A DNA stretch of 26,660 nt from JACVRW01 sp040509755 (lineage in GTDB: Bacteria > Actinomycetota > Thermoleophilia > Solirubrobacterales > Thermoleophilaceae). The stretch covers positions 1 through 26,660 of the forward strand of contig JBEVKF010000142.1 of NCBI GenBank assembly GCA_040509755.1. Direction: 5' to 3'. Below the pieces are notes generated by a model that was given only the letters and a program-made list of their open reading frames with translations, made no database searches and had not been told where the DNA came from. Position numbers and translations under genes: made by a program. This document shows positions 1 to 6,985 of this stretch, piece after piece; position 1 is the first letter of the stretch, and the number at the start of each line of letters is the position of its first letter.

Positions 1-245
1 TCGTCGATCCGCTCGACGGTCAGCGCGAGCCGCCCGTCCTCGGGCCCGGAGGCGATCGAGTAGGAGCGCTGCGCCTGGTAGCCGTCGGGCGCCGTCAGCC
101 GGATGTCGACGTGCTGGCCGGCGACGTGGCCCGGCCAGCCGGGGACGTCGAGCACGATCGTGACCGCCTGCGGGCTCTCCTGGACGAGGCCCGCGACCGT
201 GGCGATCCGCCACGTGACCGCATGCGAGGCGAGCAGCACGCTCAC
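1..245 (-). CDS. Ferredoxin-NADP reductase-like oxidoreductase, N-terminal part (cut by window edge)
   Basis: Only the first 81 codons are in the window; the gene runs off the left edge. The reading frame gives a beta-barrel start, with a segment reading GQHVDIRLTAPDGYQAQRSY followed by SIAS. The RxYS motif in that context is the FAD-binding signature of the ferredoxin-NADP+ reductase superfamily, which moves electrons between NAD(P)H and a redox partner. I chose the GTG at 245 because it overlaps the TGA stop of the upstream small gene in a GTGA four-base overlap, which implies translational coupling. The NAD(P)-binding half and any ferredoxin domain lie outside the window, so the substrate and partner cannot be told. 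Family assignment is fairly secure; exact role is unknown. Confidence 0.8.
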   Translation of the reverse strand, partial: MSVLLASHAVTWRIATVAGLVQESPQAVTIVLDVPGWPGHVAGQHVDIRLTAPDGYQAQRSYSIASGPEDGRLALTVERID

Positions 246-427
246 GGGCCGGGGCGCTCCGAGGGCTCCGGGCGCGGCACCTCGGCCAGCCGCGCGTGCA
301 GCTTCGAGCGCAGCACGTCCGGGTCGTAGTCCTCGTGCGCGCGGCGCCGGCGCGCGACCACGACGCCCGTCGCCGTCACCCCGGCGAGCCCGGCCACGCC
401 GAGCAGCTTCCACGTCCTCGCCTGCAT
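242..427 (-). CDS. Small single-pass membrane protein, 61 aa
   Basis: This 61-residue protein has a hydrophobic segment at about residues 8-27 (LLGVAGLAGVTATGVVVA), then an arginine cluster RRRR and a charged, proline-rich tail. That is the pattern of a one-pass membrane protein with the tail in the cytoplasm by the positive-inside rule. I do not recognise a family. Its stop codon overlaps the GTG of the FNR-like gene, so the two are probably one transcript; it may tether or accompany that oxidoreductase, but this is inference. The ATG at 427 faces the + strand gene, and a TANNNT box on the minus strand (442-437) lies 9 nt upstream. Confidence 0.6.
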   Translation of the reverse strand: MQARTWKLLGVAGLAGVTATGVVVARRRRAHEDYDPDVLRSKLHARLAEVPRPEPSERPGP

Positions 428-435
428 CAGATGCG

Positions 436-442
436 TAGGTTA
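436..442. promoter_or_regulatory. Candidate two-way promoter -10 region
   Basis: The seven bases TAGGTTA read TAGGTT on the + strand and TAACCT on the - strand. Both fit the actinobacterial -10 pattern TANNNT. The + box ends 7 nt before the GTG at 449 and the - box ends 9 nt before the ATG at 427, which gives leaderless or nearly leaderless starts in both directions. No clear -35 boxes are visible. Confidence 0.45.
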
Positions 443-448
443 CGGGTC

Positions 449-1060
449 GTGGGCAGCTCGATCCTGGCCTTCGAGGAGGCGGTGGCCGACGCGGCGACGG
501 GCGACGTCTGGCTGTTCCGCGGGCGCTCGCTCGCGGACCGCGCGATCCAGGCGGTCACCAACAGCCCGGTCAACCACGTCGGGATGGTGGTCGCGCTCGA
601 CGACCTCCCGCCGCTGCTGTGGCACGCGGAGCTCGGCCGCTCGCTGCCGGACGTGTGGACGGGGCAGCGCCAGCGCGGCGTCCAGCTGCACCTGCTCGCC
701 GACGCCGTGCGCGTGTGGGCGGAGCGCTACGGCCAGCGCGCGTGGACCCGCCGGCTCGAGGGCGAGATCCTGCGCGAGCACGAGGACCGGCTGATGGAGG
801 TCATCGAGCGCTTCGACGGCCGGGCCTTCCCGACGATTCCGGGCCTCGCCCGGCGGTGGGTGTCCGCTCGGCTGCGGCGCCGCTCGTCATCGCTCGAGAC
901 GCTCTACTGCGCCGAGCTCGTCGCCACCACGTATCAGCACATGGGGCTGCTCCCCGGCGGCCGGCCAGCGAGCTGGTACGACCCCGGGCGGTTCTGGAGC
1001 GGCGACCACATCGAGCTCGTCGCGCCGTTTGTCCTCCGCGGGGAGATCGCAGTGCGCTGA
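449..1060 (+). CDS. Permuted papain-fold (YiiX/YaeF-like) hydrolase family protein
   Basis: The product is about 203 aa. It begins with a segment reading GDVWLFRGRS and has a histidine in SPVNHVGMVV and a cysteine in LETLYCAELVATTY near the C-terminus. A His before the Cys, in the order G-D-[IV]-x-x...H-x-G...C-[AS]-E-L, is the permuted NlpC/P60 or YiiX-like thiol hydrolase pattern; such proteins cleave amide bonds in peptides, peptidoglycan or lipids. No signal peptide is evident. An ATG at 431 in the same frame is the alternative start (209 aa). I prefer the GTG at 449 because a TAGGTT box at 436-441 lies between the two and would give a leaderless message starting at the GTG. Substrate unknown. 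Confidence 0.65.
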   Translation: MGSSILAFEEAVADAATGDVWLFRGRSLADRAIQAVTNSPVNHVGMVVALDDLPPLLWHAELGRSLPDVWTGQRQRGVQLHLLADAVRVWAERYGQRAWTRRLEGEILREHEDRLMEVIERFDGRAFPTIPGLARRWVSARLRRRSSSLETLYCAELVATTYQHMGLLPGGRPASWYDPGRFWSGDHIELVAPFVLRGEIAVR

Positions 1061-1079
1061 CATCGGGCGGGCGGGCAGA

Positions 1080-1842
1080 ATGCAGGTCGTGAGCGTGCAG
1101 CTCTTCACATGGGCCGAGCGCCCGGACCTCGCCGACCGAGGGCCCGATTCGAAGGAGGTCTGGCCGGAGTACAACCTTCACGGCGATCTGCACGAGGACT
1201 GGTGGGGCCCGCTCCTCCAAGAGCTGCCCGAGTACCAGTTCGCGCTATATGACGACACCACCGACGTGGTGCTCGCGGAAGCGCATACGGGCCCGTTGGC
1301 ATGGGACGGGGACGACCGCTCTCTTCCAGACGGCATCGACGACGCCTTGACGCGCATCGTGGCAGCGCGACGCGCCGGGACATTCGGTCGATACGTTGTG
1401 CGCGATCGCCGCGGAGGTCTCGCCCGGCGCGCGCCAGCGCGGGCTCGCCGCAGAAGTGCTCCGGGCAATGCGCGAGCTGGCAGGTCGTCAGTCGCTCCGC
1501 CGGCTGGTGGCTCCCGTCCGACCCTCGTGGAAGGACCGGTACCCGCTCACGCCGATCGAGCGCTACATCACCTGGCGTCGCGAGGACGGCCAGCTGCTCG
1601 ATCCCTGGATGCGCGTGCATGAACGACTCGGTGCGCGCGTCGCCACGCCCCTGCCCCGTTCAATGCGCATCACCGGCAGCGTGACCGACTGGGAAACGTG
1701 GACGGAACTGAGCCTGCCGGCGTCTGGTAGCTACGTGTTTCCCCACGGCCTGGCCCCGCTCACGGTCGACCGCGATGCCGACGTCGGCACCTACTGGGAG
1801 CCGAACGTCTGGATGATCCACCCCGAGCTCGTCAGCTCATGA
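1080..1842 (+). pseudogene. GNAT-like acetyltransferase gene, frameshifted
   Basis: Two adjacent frames each look coding and join into one protein of about 253 aa. Frame one (from the ATG at 1080) gives MQVVSVQLFTWAERPDL and later WWGPLLQELPEYQFALYDD, continuing to about base 1385. The coding pattern then moves to another frame, which reads VDTLCAIAAEVSPGARQRGL and ends PNVWMIHPELVSS at the TGA at 1840-1842. Removing one G at about 1386-1387 restores a smooth reading through RAGTFVDTLC. The segment RQRGLAAEVL resembles the acetyl-CoA pyrophosphate-binding loop of GNAT enzymes. The gene is therefore either a recent pseudogene or carries a sequencing or assembly error. The GNAT assignment is moderate; the frameshift is directly visible. 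Confidence 0.6.
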
Positions 1843-2080
1843 ACAGGCGCACCTCCCGGTGCGCGTGGCGAGCGGCGTGTATCTCCAGCTCGGGCAGCGT
1901 CGCCCGCATGTCATCGAGCCTCACGCCCATCGCCACCCCGGCGCACTCCTCGAGGTCCGGACACAGGTCGAACAGGCCGCGTAGCGCCGGCCAATCATCT
2001 CGTAGCGATCGCTCATTGCGGTGGTGCTCCGGGATATCTGAATCCGGCGTGGTGGGTAACCGCCTGAAGTCCGTGGGCAT
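1832..2080 (-). CDS. Hypothetical small protein, doubtful start
   Basis: An 82-codon frame whose last 50 residues look protein-like and acidic (LFDLCPDLEECAGVAMGV, then RLDDMRATLPELEIHAARHA). The first 21 codons overlap the end of the lipoprotein gene in another frame and look like shadow. A better placed start, the ATG at 2016 in an ATGA overlap with the lipoprotein stop, is in a different frame and stops after 31 codons. One indel near 1970-2000 would join that start to the good C-terminal part. So this may be a real gene read with a wrong start, a frameshifted gene or a chance ORF. No family recognised. It overlaps the end of the converging acetyltransferase-like gene by 11 bases. Confidence 0.3.
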   Translation of the reverse strand: MPTDFRRLPTTPDSDIPEHHRNERSLRDDWPALRGLFDLCPDLEECAGVAMGVRLDDMRATLPELEIHAARHAHREVRLFMS

Positions 2081-2813
2081 CGGTGCCCTCGGCTAGGACC
2101 TCGCCGCGGACGCTGCAGCCCGGGCGGACGTCGAGGCGAAATCGCGCCGAGCGCTCGCGCTCGACGGGCGCCCACGCCCCCGGTGGAATGGCAATCCTCA
2201 CGATCTGGGCCGGTGGCAGCAGACGGACGATTGGTCGCTCCGTGCTGCCGCACCGCGTGGTCCCCTCCATCGCAAGGCGAATGCGGCCGGTGCCGCCCTC
2301 GGCGTCGCGGACCACCGCCGTCGCACGGAACGCGGGCTCGGACAGCGTCACCACGTCCGGGGCGTCGTCGGCGCGCGATGGTGAGGCCTCAACGCTCGGC
2401 GGCGCGCCCCCTCCCGGCTCGAGGAGCAGTCCGGCGGTCGGCGCCAACACATCGCGTTCCGGCACCTTGACTCGCTTGGGTTGGCCGCGCGCTACGCGCA
2501 CGTTGAGGCGCCAGGACCGGCTGCCCGGATTCGTTGCGGCGAGCTTGACCTCCTTCGAACCGGCCCTTGGAGACGCGACGGCGACCGTGAAGCGGCCAGA
2601 GGGCTCGACGCGCACGGCGCCGTCGCTGACGCTGACCTTGCTGTCCGGTGGCGAGACCTTTCCGCTGAACGTGAAGACGGCCGAGCTGGTGGTGGCGGCG
2701 CGCGGCTTGTCGAGGTCGACCTTGGCGGTTACCGCGGACTCCCGATGAGGCTGCCCGGCGTCTCCGCTGCAGCCGGCAACGAGCACGCAGATGACAACGG
2801 CGCTGCGACGCAC
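2013..2813 (-). CDS. Secreted lipoprotein with Ig-like domain, last gene of the ABC operon
   Basis: The 266-aa product begins VRRSAVVICVLVAGCSGD, a short lipoprotein signal with lipobox VAGC and the lipidated cysteine at residue 15. After this come beta-rich repeats (VFTFSGKVSPPDSKVSVSDG; RFTVAVASPRAGSKEVKLAA) that resemble bacterial Ig-like carbohydrate or adhesion domains, and a C-terminal part with two cysteines. The frame is open far upstream, but that part is the antisense-like shadow of the ATPase gene. The GTG at 2813 is chosen because the signal peptide starts exactly there, 17 bases after the ATPase stop. Function unknown; the position suggests it is made with the amino-acid transporter and sits at the outer face of the membrane. 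Confidence 0.7.
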   Translation of the reverse strand: MRRSAVVICVLVAGCSGDAGQPHRESAVTAKVDLDKPRAATTSSAVFTFSGKVSPPDSKVSVSDGAVRVEPSGRFTVAVASPRAGSKEVKLAATNPGSRSWRLNVRVARGQPKRVKVPERDVLAPTAGLLLEPGGGAPPSVEASPSRADDAPDVVTLSEPAFRATAVVRDAEGGTGRIRLAMEGTTRCGSTERPIVRLLPPAQIVRIAIPPGAWAPVERERSARFRLDVRPGCSVRGEVLAEGTDAHGLQAVTHHAGFRYPGAPPQ

Positions 2814-2830
2814 GTCCGCACCGTACGACC

Positions 2831-3595
2831 TCAAAGCACCTTCGACAGAAACGCGCGCGTCCGCTCGTGTTCGGGGCGGTCGAGGACCTCGCCGGGCGAG
2901 CCGTGCTCGACGATGACTCCGGCGTCCATGAATGCGACCGCATCGGCGACCTCGCGCGCAAAACCGACCTCGTGTGTGACCACGATCATCGTCATGCCCT
3001 GCCGGGCCAGGCGGCGCATGACGTCGAGCACCTCGCCGACGAGCTCCGGGTCGAGCGCCGATGTCGGCTCGTCGAACAGCATGAGCTTCGGGTCCATCGC
3101 GAGAGCACGCGCGATCGCGACGCGCTGCTGCTGCCCCCCGGATAGCTGCGAAGGGTAGGCATCGAGCTTGTCGGACAGCCCCACCTGCGCGAGCAGGCTG
3201 CGACCGTGCGCCCGTGCGTCCTGGCGCCGCAGGCCGCGGACGCGCATCGGCGCCTCGGCGACGTTCTGCAGGGCGGTGAGGTGCGCGAACAGGTTGAACC
3301 GCTGGAAGACCATCCCGATCTGCGTGCGCTTGCGCGCGACCTCGCGCTCGCGCAGCTCGTACAGCCTGTCGCCCGACTGCCGGTAGCCGGCCAGCTCGCC
3401 GCCCACCCAGAGCCGCCCGGCGTCGATCTTCTCCAGGTGGTTGATACACCGCAGCAGCGTGGACTTCCCGGATCCCGACGGCCCGAGCAGGCACAGCACC
3501 TCGCCGGCACGGACATCCAGCGAGATTCCCTTTAGCACCTGACAGCCGCCGAAACGCTTGTGGACGGCCTCTATCCGCACTGCCGGGTCGGTCAT
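2831..3595 (-). CDS. Polar amino-acid ABC transporter ATPase (GlnQ/HisP-type)
   Basis: A 254-aa ABC ATPase with every expected motif: Walker A GPSGSGKST (38-46), Q-loop glutamine in FQRFNLF (about 98), signature LSGGQQQR (151-158), Walker B LMLFDEPT (171-178) and the switch histidine in VTHE (208). The segment FQRFNLFAHLTALQNV and the overall length are those of the polar amino-acid uptake subfamily, in which this subunit powers import of glutamine, glutamate, histidine, arginine or similar substrates. The ATG at 3595 is used because it overlaps the permease stop as ATGA; the frame is open further upstream but that is permease shadow. The substrate cannot be named from sequence. Confidence 0.93.
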   Translation of the reverse strand: MTDPAVRIEAVHKRFGGCQVLKGISLDVRAGEVLCLLGPSGSGKSTLLRCINHLEKIDAGRLWVGGELAGYRQSGDRLYELREREVARKRTQIGMVFQRFNLFAHLTALQNVAEAPMRVRGLRRQDARAHGRSLLAQVGLSDKLDAYPSQLSGGQQQRVAIARALAMDPKLMLFDEPTSALDPELVGEVLDVMRRLARQGMTMIVVTHEVGFAREVADAVAFMDAGVIVEHGSPGEVLDRPEHERTRAFLSKVL

Positions 3596-4473
3596 CCCGG
3601 CGCCCCGCGCGCCAGGCGCCGCTCGATGAAATGCTGCGCGATCGACAGGATCGTCGTGAAGAAGAGGTACCAGATGCACGCGACCAGGAGTAGCGGCACC
3701 TGCTGGTAGTTCGCCGAGTAGATCAGCTGCACCGAGTAGAGCAGGTCGGTAAACGCGATCACGCTGACGAGCGACGTCGTCTTCAGCATCGAGATGGCCT
3801 CGTTGCCGGTCGGCGGGACGATCACCCGCATCGCCTGCGGAAGCACGACGCGACGCATCGTCTGTAGCCGGGTCATCCCCAGCGCATGCGCCGCGTCGGA
3901 CTGTCCGGCGTCGACGGAGATGATCCCCGCGCGCACGATCTCGGCCATGTAGGCCGCCTCATTCAAGGCCAGCCCGAGCATCGCCGCGGCGAAAGGGGTG
4001 ATCAGCGTGTTGGCGTCGGCGTGGACCAGTTCGGGCCCGCCGAACGGGACGCCGAGCGAGATCGTGGGGTACAGCGCGGCAATGAAGTTCCAGAACAGCA
4101 GCTGAACGAGCACGGGGGTGCCGCGGAAGATCCAGACATACAGCCAGCTCACGCCCGCGAGGAGCCGGTTCGCCGACAGGCGCATGACCGCGAGCACGAC
4201 GCCCAGCGCCACGCCGATCACCATCGCGATCGCCGTCAGCTCGAGCGTCGCCACAAGCCCGCGCAGCACGCGGGCCGAGAACAGGTAGTGGCCGACCAGC
4301 CCCCACTCGAAGCGCGGGTTGTGGGCCACCGACCAGGCCAGAGCGGCGCCGGCCACCAGGACCAGCGCCGCGGCCAGCCAGCGCCCGGGGTGGCGGACCG
4401 GGACCGCGTGAATCGCCTCGGCCTCGAGGTGAGGCTCGGAGACGATCCGCACGGTGCCGGCCTCGATGGCCAC
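3592..4473 (-). CDS. Polar amino-acid ABC transporter permease (HisM/GlnP-type)
   Basis: A 293-aa inner-membrane permease. After a cytoplasmic N-terminus of about 25 residues come a membrane segment (WLAAALVLVAGAALAWSVA), a periplasmic stretch and then about five segments of the HisMQ fold. The EAA loop that docks the ATPase is seen as AAHALGMTRLQTMRRVVLPQ with AMRVIVPP following. The IFRGTPVLVQLLFW segment is a hallmark of amino-acid permeases. The first membrane segment is extra relative to short HisM proteins. The start is GTG at 4473, directly next to the TAA stop of the binding protein; the next gene starts inside its stop codon. A single permease implies a homodimer in the complex. Confidence 0.92.
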   Translation of the reverse strand: MAIEAGTVRIVSEPHLEAEAIHAVPVRHPGRWLAAALVLVAGAALAWSVAHNPRFEWGLVGHYLFSARVLRGLVATLELTAIAMVIGVALGVVLAVMRLSANRLLAGVSWLYVWIFRGTPVLVQLLFWNFIAALYPTISLGVPFGGPELVHADANTLITPFAAAMLGLALNEAAYMAEIVRAGIISVDAGQSDAAHALGMTRLQTMRRVVLPQAMRVIVPPTGNEAISMLKTTSLVSVIAFTDLLYSVQLIYSANYQQVPLLLVACIWYLFFTTILSIAQHFIERRLARGAPG

Positions 4474-5361
4474 TTAGTCGACGGCGCCGTTGATGGCGGG
4501 ATCGTCGATTGCGCCGACCTCAACGCCCCACTTGCGCAGGACCTCGTCGTAGGTGCCGTCGCGCATGACCGCCTCGACGGCGTCAAGCAACGGCTCAGCC
4601 AGCCCCGATTCCTTCGGGACCGCGATGCCATACGGCGCCGTGCCGTACGGCTCTCCGACGAGCTTGAACCGGCCCTCGGACTTCTCGACCTGGTAGGCGG
4701 CAATCGGCGAGTCGGTCATGGCGACGTCGGCCCGGCCGCTTGAGAGCGCGAGATTGGCAGCCGGCTGATCGGGCAGCACGAGCACCTTCAGCGACGAGTC
4801 GCCCGCCGACTCGCACTTGCCTTCCTGGGCGGTCGCGTCGTCTGCTTGGATCGTGCCCTTCTGAACCGCGATCGTGTGACCGCACAGGTCCTTCAGATCC
4901 TTGATCTGCGGGCCGCCGTCGGCGAGCACAAAGAACGACGTCCCGGCCCTGTAGTAGGTCACGAAGTCGACCGTTTGCTCGCGCTCCTTGGTGTCTGTGA
5001 AGCTCGAGAACCCGATGTCGTACTTCCCGGCCGCGAGGCCTGGAAGGATCCCGTCGAACGGGGCGTTGACCCACTTCACCTCAACCCCGAGAGCCTTCGC
5101 CAAGGCATCTCCGAGGTCGGGCGACATGCCGACGATCGTCTTGCCGTCGGGTGCAAGGAACTCGTTCGGCGGGTAGGTCGCGTCGGCTGCGACCGTCAGG
5201 GTCCCCTTGGACTTGATGTCATCGGGCAGCTCCGCGGCGATCGCGCCGGCGCTCGCCGCCGGGGTGGGACTGTCGGGGCCGTCGTCTCCGTCGCCGCCGC
5301 AGCCCGCCGCCGCCAGCGCGGCCGTTGCCAGGGCAGCGACCACAAGGGTCTTCGGGAACAT
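4474..5361 (-). CDS. Amino-acid ABC transporter substrate-binding lipoprotein
   Basis: A 295-aa family-3 solute-binding protein and first gene of the operon. It has a lipoprotein signal MFPKTLVVAALATAALAAAG followed by the lipidated Cys21 and a Gly/Asp-rich linker. The mature domain starts KGTLTVAADATYPPNEFLAP and contains GMSPDLGDALAKALGVEV, the usual ligand-cleft beginning of polar amino-acid binding proteins, and later VQKGTIQADDATAQEGKC. Two cysteines at the DLCGHTIAV and EGKCESAGD segments could form a disulfide. A ribosome binding site GGAGG lies 6 nt before the ATG, and a TAGGTT box on the same strand (5397-5392) is a candidate -10. The ligand is not predictable by eye. Confidence 0.92.
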   Translation of the reverse strand: MFPKTLVVAALATAALAAAGCGGDGDDGPDSPTPAASAGAIAAELPDDIKSKGTLTVAADATYPPNEFLAPDGKTIVGMSPDLGDALAKALGVEVKWVNAPFDGILPGLAAGKYDIGFSSFTDTKEREQTVDFVTYYRAGTSFFVLADGGPQIKDLKDLCGHTIAVQKGTIQADDATAQEGKCESAGDSSLKVLVLPDQPAANLALSSGRADVAMTDSPIAAYQVEKSEGRFKLVGEPYGTAPYGIAVPKESGLAEPLLDAVEAVMRDGTYDEVLRKWGVEVGAIDDPAINGAVD

Positions 5362-5391
5362 CGGAGCCTCCTTCGTCGCTTATTGAGCGCG

Positions 5392-5397
5392 AACCTA
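5392..5397 (-). promoter_or_regulatory. Candidate -10 box for the amino-acid ABC operon
   Basis: On the minus strand the bases read TAGGTT, matching TANNNT. Transcription starting about 7 nt later would leave a leader of roughly 24 nt that includes the GGAGG ribosome binding site before the ATG at 5361. No convincing -35 box. Confidence 0.35.
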
Positions 5398-5416
5398 CGA
5401 CCGGCTCTAGCCACGG

Positions 5417-5478
5417 CGCGACGGGGCGGCACCCTGCTCTTTCAGGCTTGCAAAAGAGCAGGGACAGACCCCGTCGCG
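5417..5478. repeat. Large perfect two-stem inverted repeat (REP/MITE-like hairpin)
   Basis: Outer arms CGCGACGGGG (5417-5426) and CCCCGTCGCG (5469-5478) are perfect complements. Inner arms CCCTGCTCTTT (5432-5442) and AAAGAGCAGGG (5453-5463) are also perfect. They are separated by a symmetric 5-nt internal bulge and close a 10-nt loop: 21 base pairs in 62 nt. It sits between two divergent genes (5361 on - and 5510 on +), where a terminator is not expected. The left arm with the same 5-nt spacing recurs at 11153-11177, so this is a repeat and not a one-off structure. A REP-like or small mobile hairpin is the best guess. Confidence 0.7.
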
Positions 5479-5509
5479 GGCGCGAGACAGGCGCGCGAGG
5501 CTATGCGCG

Positions 5510-6985
5510 ATGAACCCACTCGCTCTGGAACCCGAGGCCATGCGCGCGATGGGCCACCGCACGGTCGACCTGCTCGTCGAGCTGCTCGCGCAGGCCGAAC
5601 GTCCGCCGCTGCGCCGTGCGAGCCCGGAAGAGATGGCGGCGCGCATGCCGTTCGGCGCATCGGAGGGGCCGCAGGACTTCGAGGCGCTGCTGGCGCGCTT
5701 GGAGCGCGACGTGCTCCCGTTCATGAGCAACAGCGCACACCCCGGCTACATGGCGTTCGTACCGAACTCCGGAACCTTCGCCGCCGCCCTGGGCGACTTC
5801 CTTGCCTCAGCGCTCAGCGTCTACGTCGGCTCCTGGATGGAGGGCCCCGGCCCGAGCCGGGTCGAGCTCGTCGTCCTCGACTGGTTCAAGGAGTGGATCG
5901 GCTACCCGAGCGAGGCCGCCGGGGTGCTCGTGACCGGCGGCTCGGCTGCCAATCTCACCGCCCTCGCGTGCGCGCGCGAGACGCTGCTCGGGCCTATGGA
6001 CGAGCGCGCCGCGCTGTACGTCTCCGACCAGGCTCATGCTTCGGTCGCGCGCGCCGCACGCGTGCTCGGGTTCAGGCCCGATCAGGTCCGCGTCCTTCCG
6101 ACCGACTCCGATCAACGCCTCCAGGCGGAGACCGTCGCGACGGCGATCCGCTCGGACGCCGACGCCGCCCGCCGGCCTCTGGCGGTAGTGGCCGCCGCGG
6201 GCGCCACGAACACCGGGGCGATCGACCCCCTGGAGCGCCTCGCCGCTGTCTGCCGCGAGCACGACGTCTGGCTACACGTCGACGCGGCCTACGGCGGCTT
6301 CGCCGCACTGACCGAGCGCGGCCGGGGCGCGCTCGCCGGACTTGAGCTAGCCGACTCCGTGACGCTGGACCCGCACAAGTGGCTCTACCAGCCGATCGAA
6401 TGCGGGTCCCTGCTCGTCCGCGAGGGACACCTGCTGCGACGTGCGTTCGAGATCGAGCAGGACTACCTGCTTGACGCTGCGGGAGAGACAGGCGAGGTGA
6501 ACTTCGGCGACCTGGGGCTGCAGCTCACCCGCGGCTTCCGCGCCCTGAAGGTCTGGCTCTCGGTGAGCCATTTCGGCGTCGCGGCGTTCCGGGCCGCGAT
6601 CGACAACTCGCTCGATTTGGCCGAGCTGGCGCGGCGGCGGATCGCCGGCGACGACCGGCTGGAGTCCATCGCCCGCGGCGAGCTCGGCATCACCTGCTTC
6701 CGCCGACGCGTCGACGGCGACGAGAAGGAGGCCGCCGAGGCCAACGCGGCGCTGATCGCCGCCTACGAGGCGACCGGCCGGGGCTTGGTGTCGTCCACCC
6801 GCCTCGACGGGCGCTACGCCGTGCGGCTATGCGTGCTGAACCACACCACGCGGGTGGAGGATGTGGAGGCGGTGCTCGACTTCTTCGCGAGCACACCGCT
6901 CGGCCCGCGGGCGGATCTCGACGGCGCGCGGTCACCGCACATGATGGACGTCGGCGCGGGCTGGCTGCGGCCCGCGCGGCGCTAG
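5510..6985 (+). CDS. PLP-dependent amino-acid decarboxylase (group II, aromatic/glutamate type)
   Basis: A 491-aa fold-type I PLP enzyme. The N-terminal helices and MSNSAHPGYMAFVPNSGTF match the aromatic-L-amino-acid, tyrosine and glutamate decarboxylase family. The PLP lysine is Lys290 in TLDPHKWLYQP; Asp258 in LHVDAAYGG should hold the pyridine nitrogen and His176 in SDQAHASV should stack on the ring. TGGSAANLTAL binds phosphate. It removes the alpha-carboxyl of an amino acid to give an amine and CO2; which amino acid cannot be told by eye. The ATG at 5510 has a weak GAGG upstream. The gene stands alone, divergent from the amino-acid uptake operon, which could supply its substrate. Its TAG stop shares bases with the stop of the converging regulator. 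Confidence 0.9.
   Translation: MNPLALEPEAMRAMGHRTVDLLVELLAQAERPPLRRASPEEMAARMPFGASEGPQDFEALLARLERDVLPFMSNSAHPGYMAFVPNSGTFAAALGDFLASALSVYVGSWMEGPGPSRVELVVLDWFKEWIGYPSEAAGVLVTGGSAANLTALACARETLLGPMDERAALYVSDQAHASVARAARVLGFRPDQVRVLPTDSDQRLQAETVATAIRSDADAARRPLAVVAAAGATNTGAIDPLERLAAVCREHDVWLHVDAAYGGFAALTERGRGALAGLELADSVTLDPHKWLYQPIECGSLLVREGHLLRRAFEIEQDYLLDAAGETGEVNFGDLGLQLTRGFRALKVWLSVSHFGVAAFRAAIDNSLDLAELARRRIAGDDRLESIARGELGITCFRRRVDGDEKEAAEANAALIAAYEATGRGLVSSTRLDGRYAVRLCVLNHTTRVEDVEAVLDFFASTPLGPRADLDGARSPHMMDVGAGWLRPARR

Noticed and set aside
2814..3494. Upstream extension of the lipoprotein frame
   Set aside because: It is the wrong frame of the ABC ATPase gene; the signal peptide begins at 2813.
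4846..6345. A 499-codon open frame on the + strand
   Set aside because: It runs antisense through the binding-protein gene and then out of frame through the decarboxylase, with Arg/Gly-rich composition; it is a GC-driven shadow.
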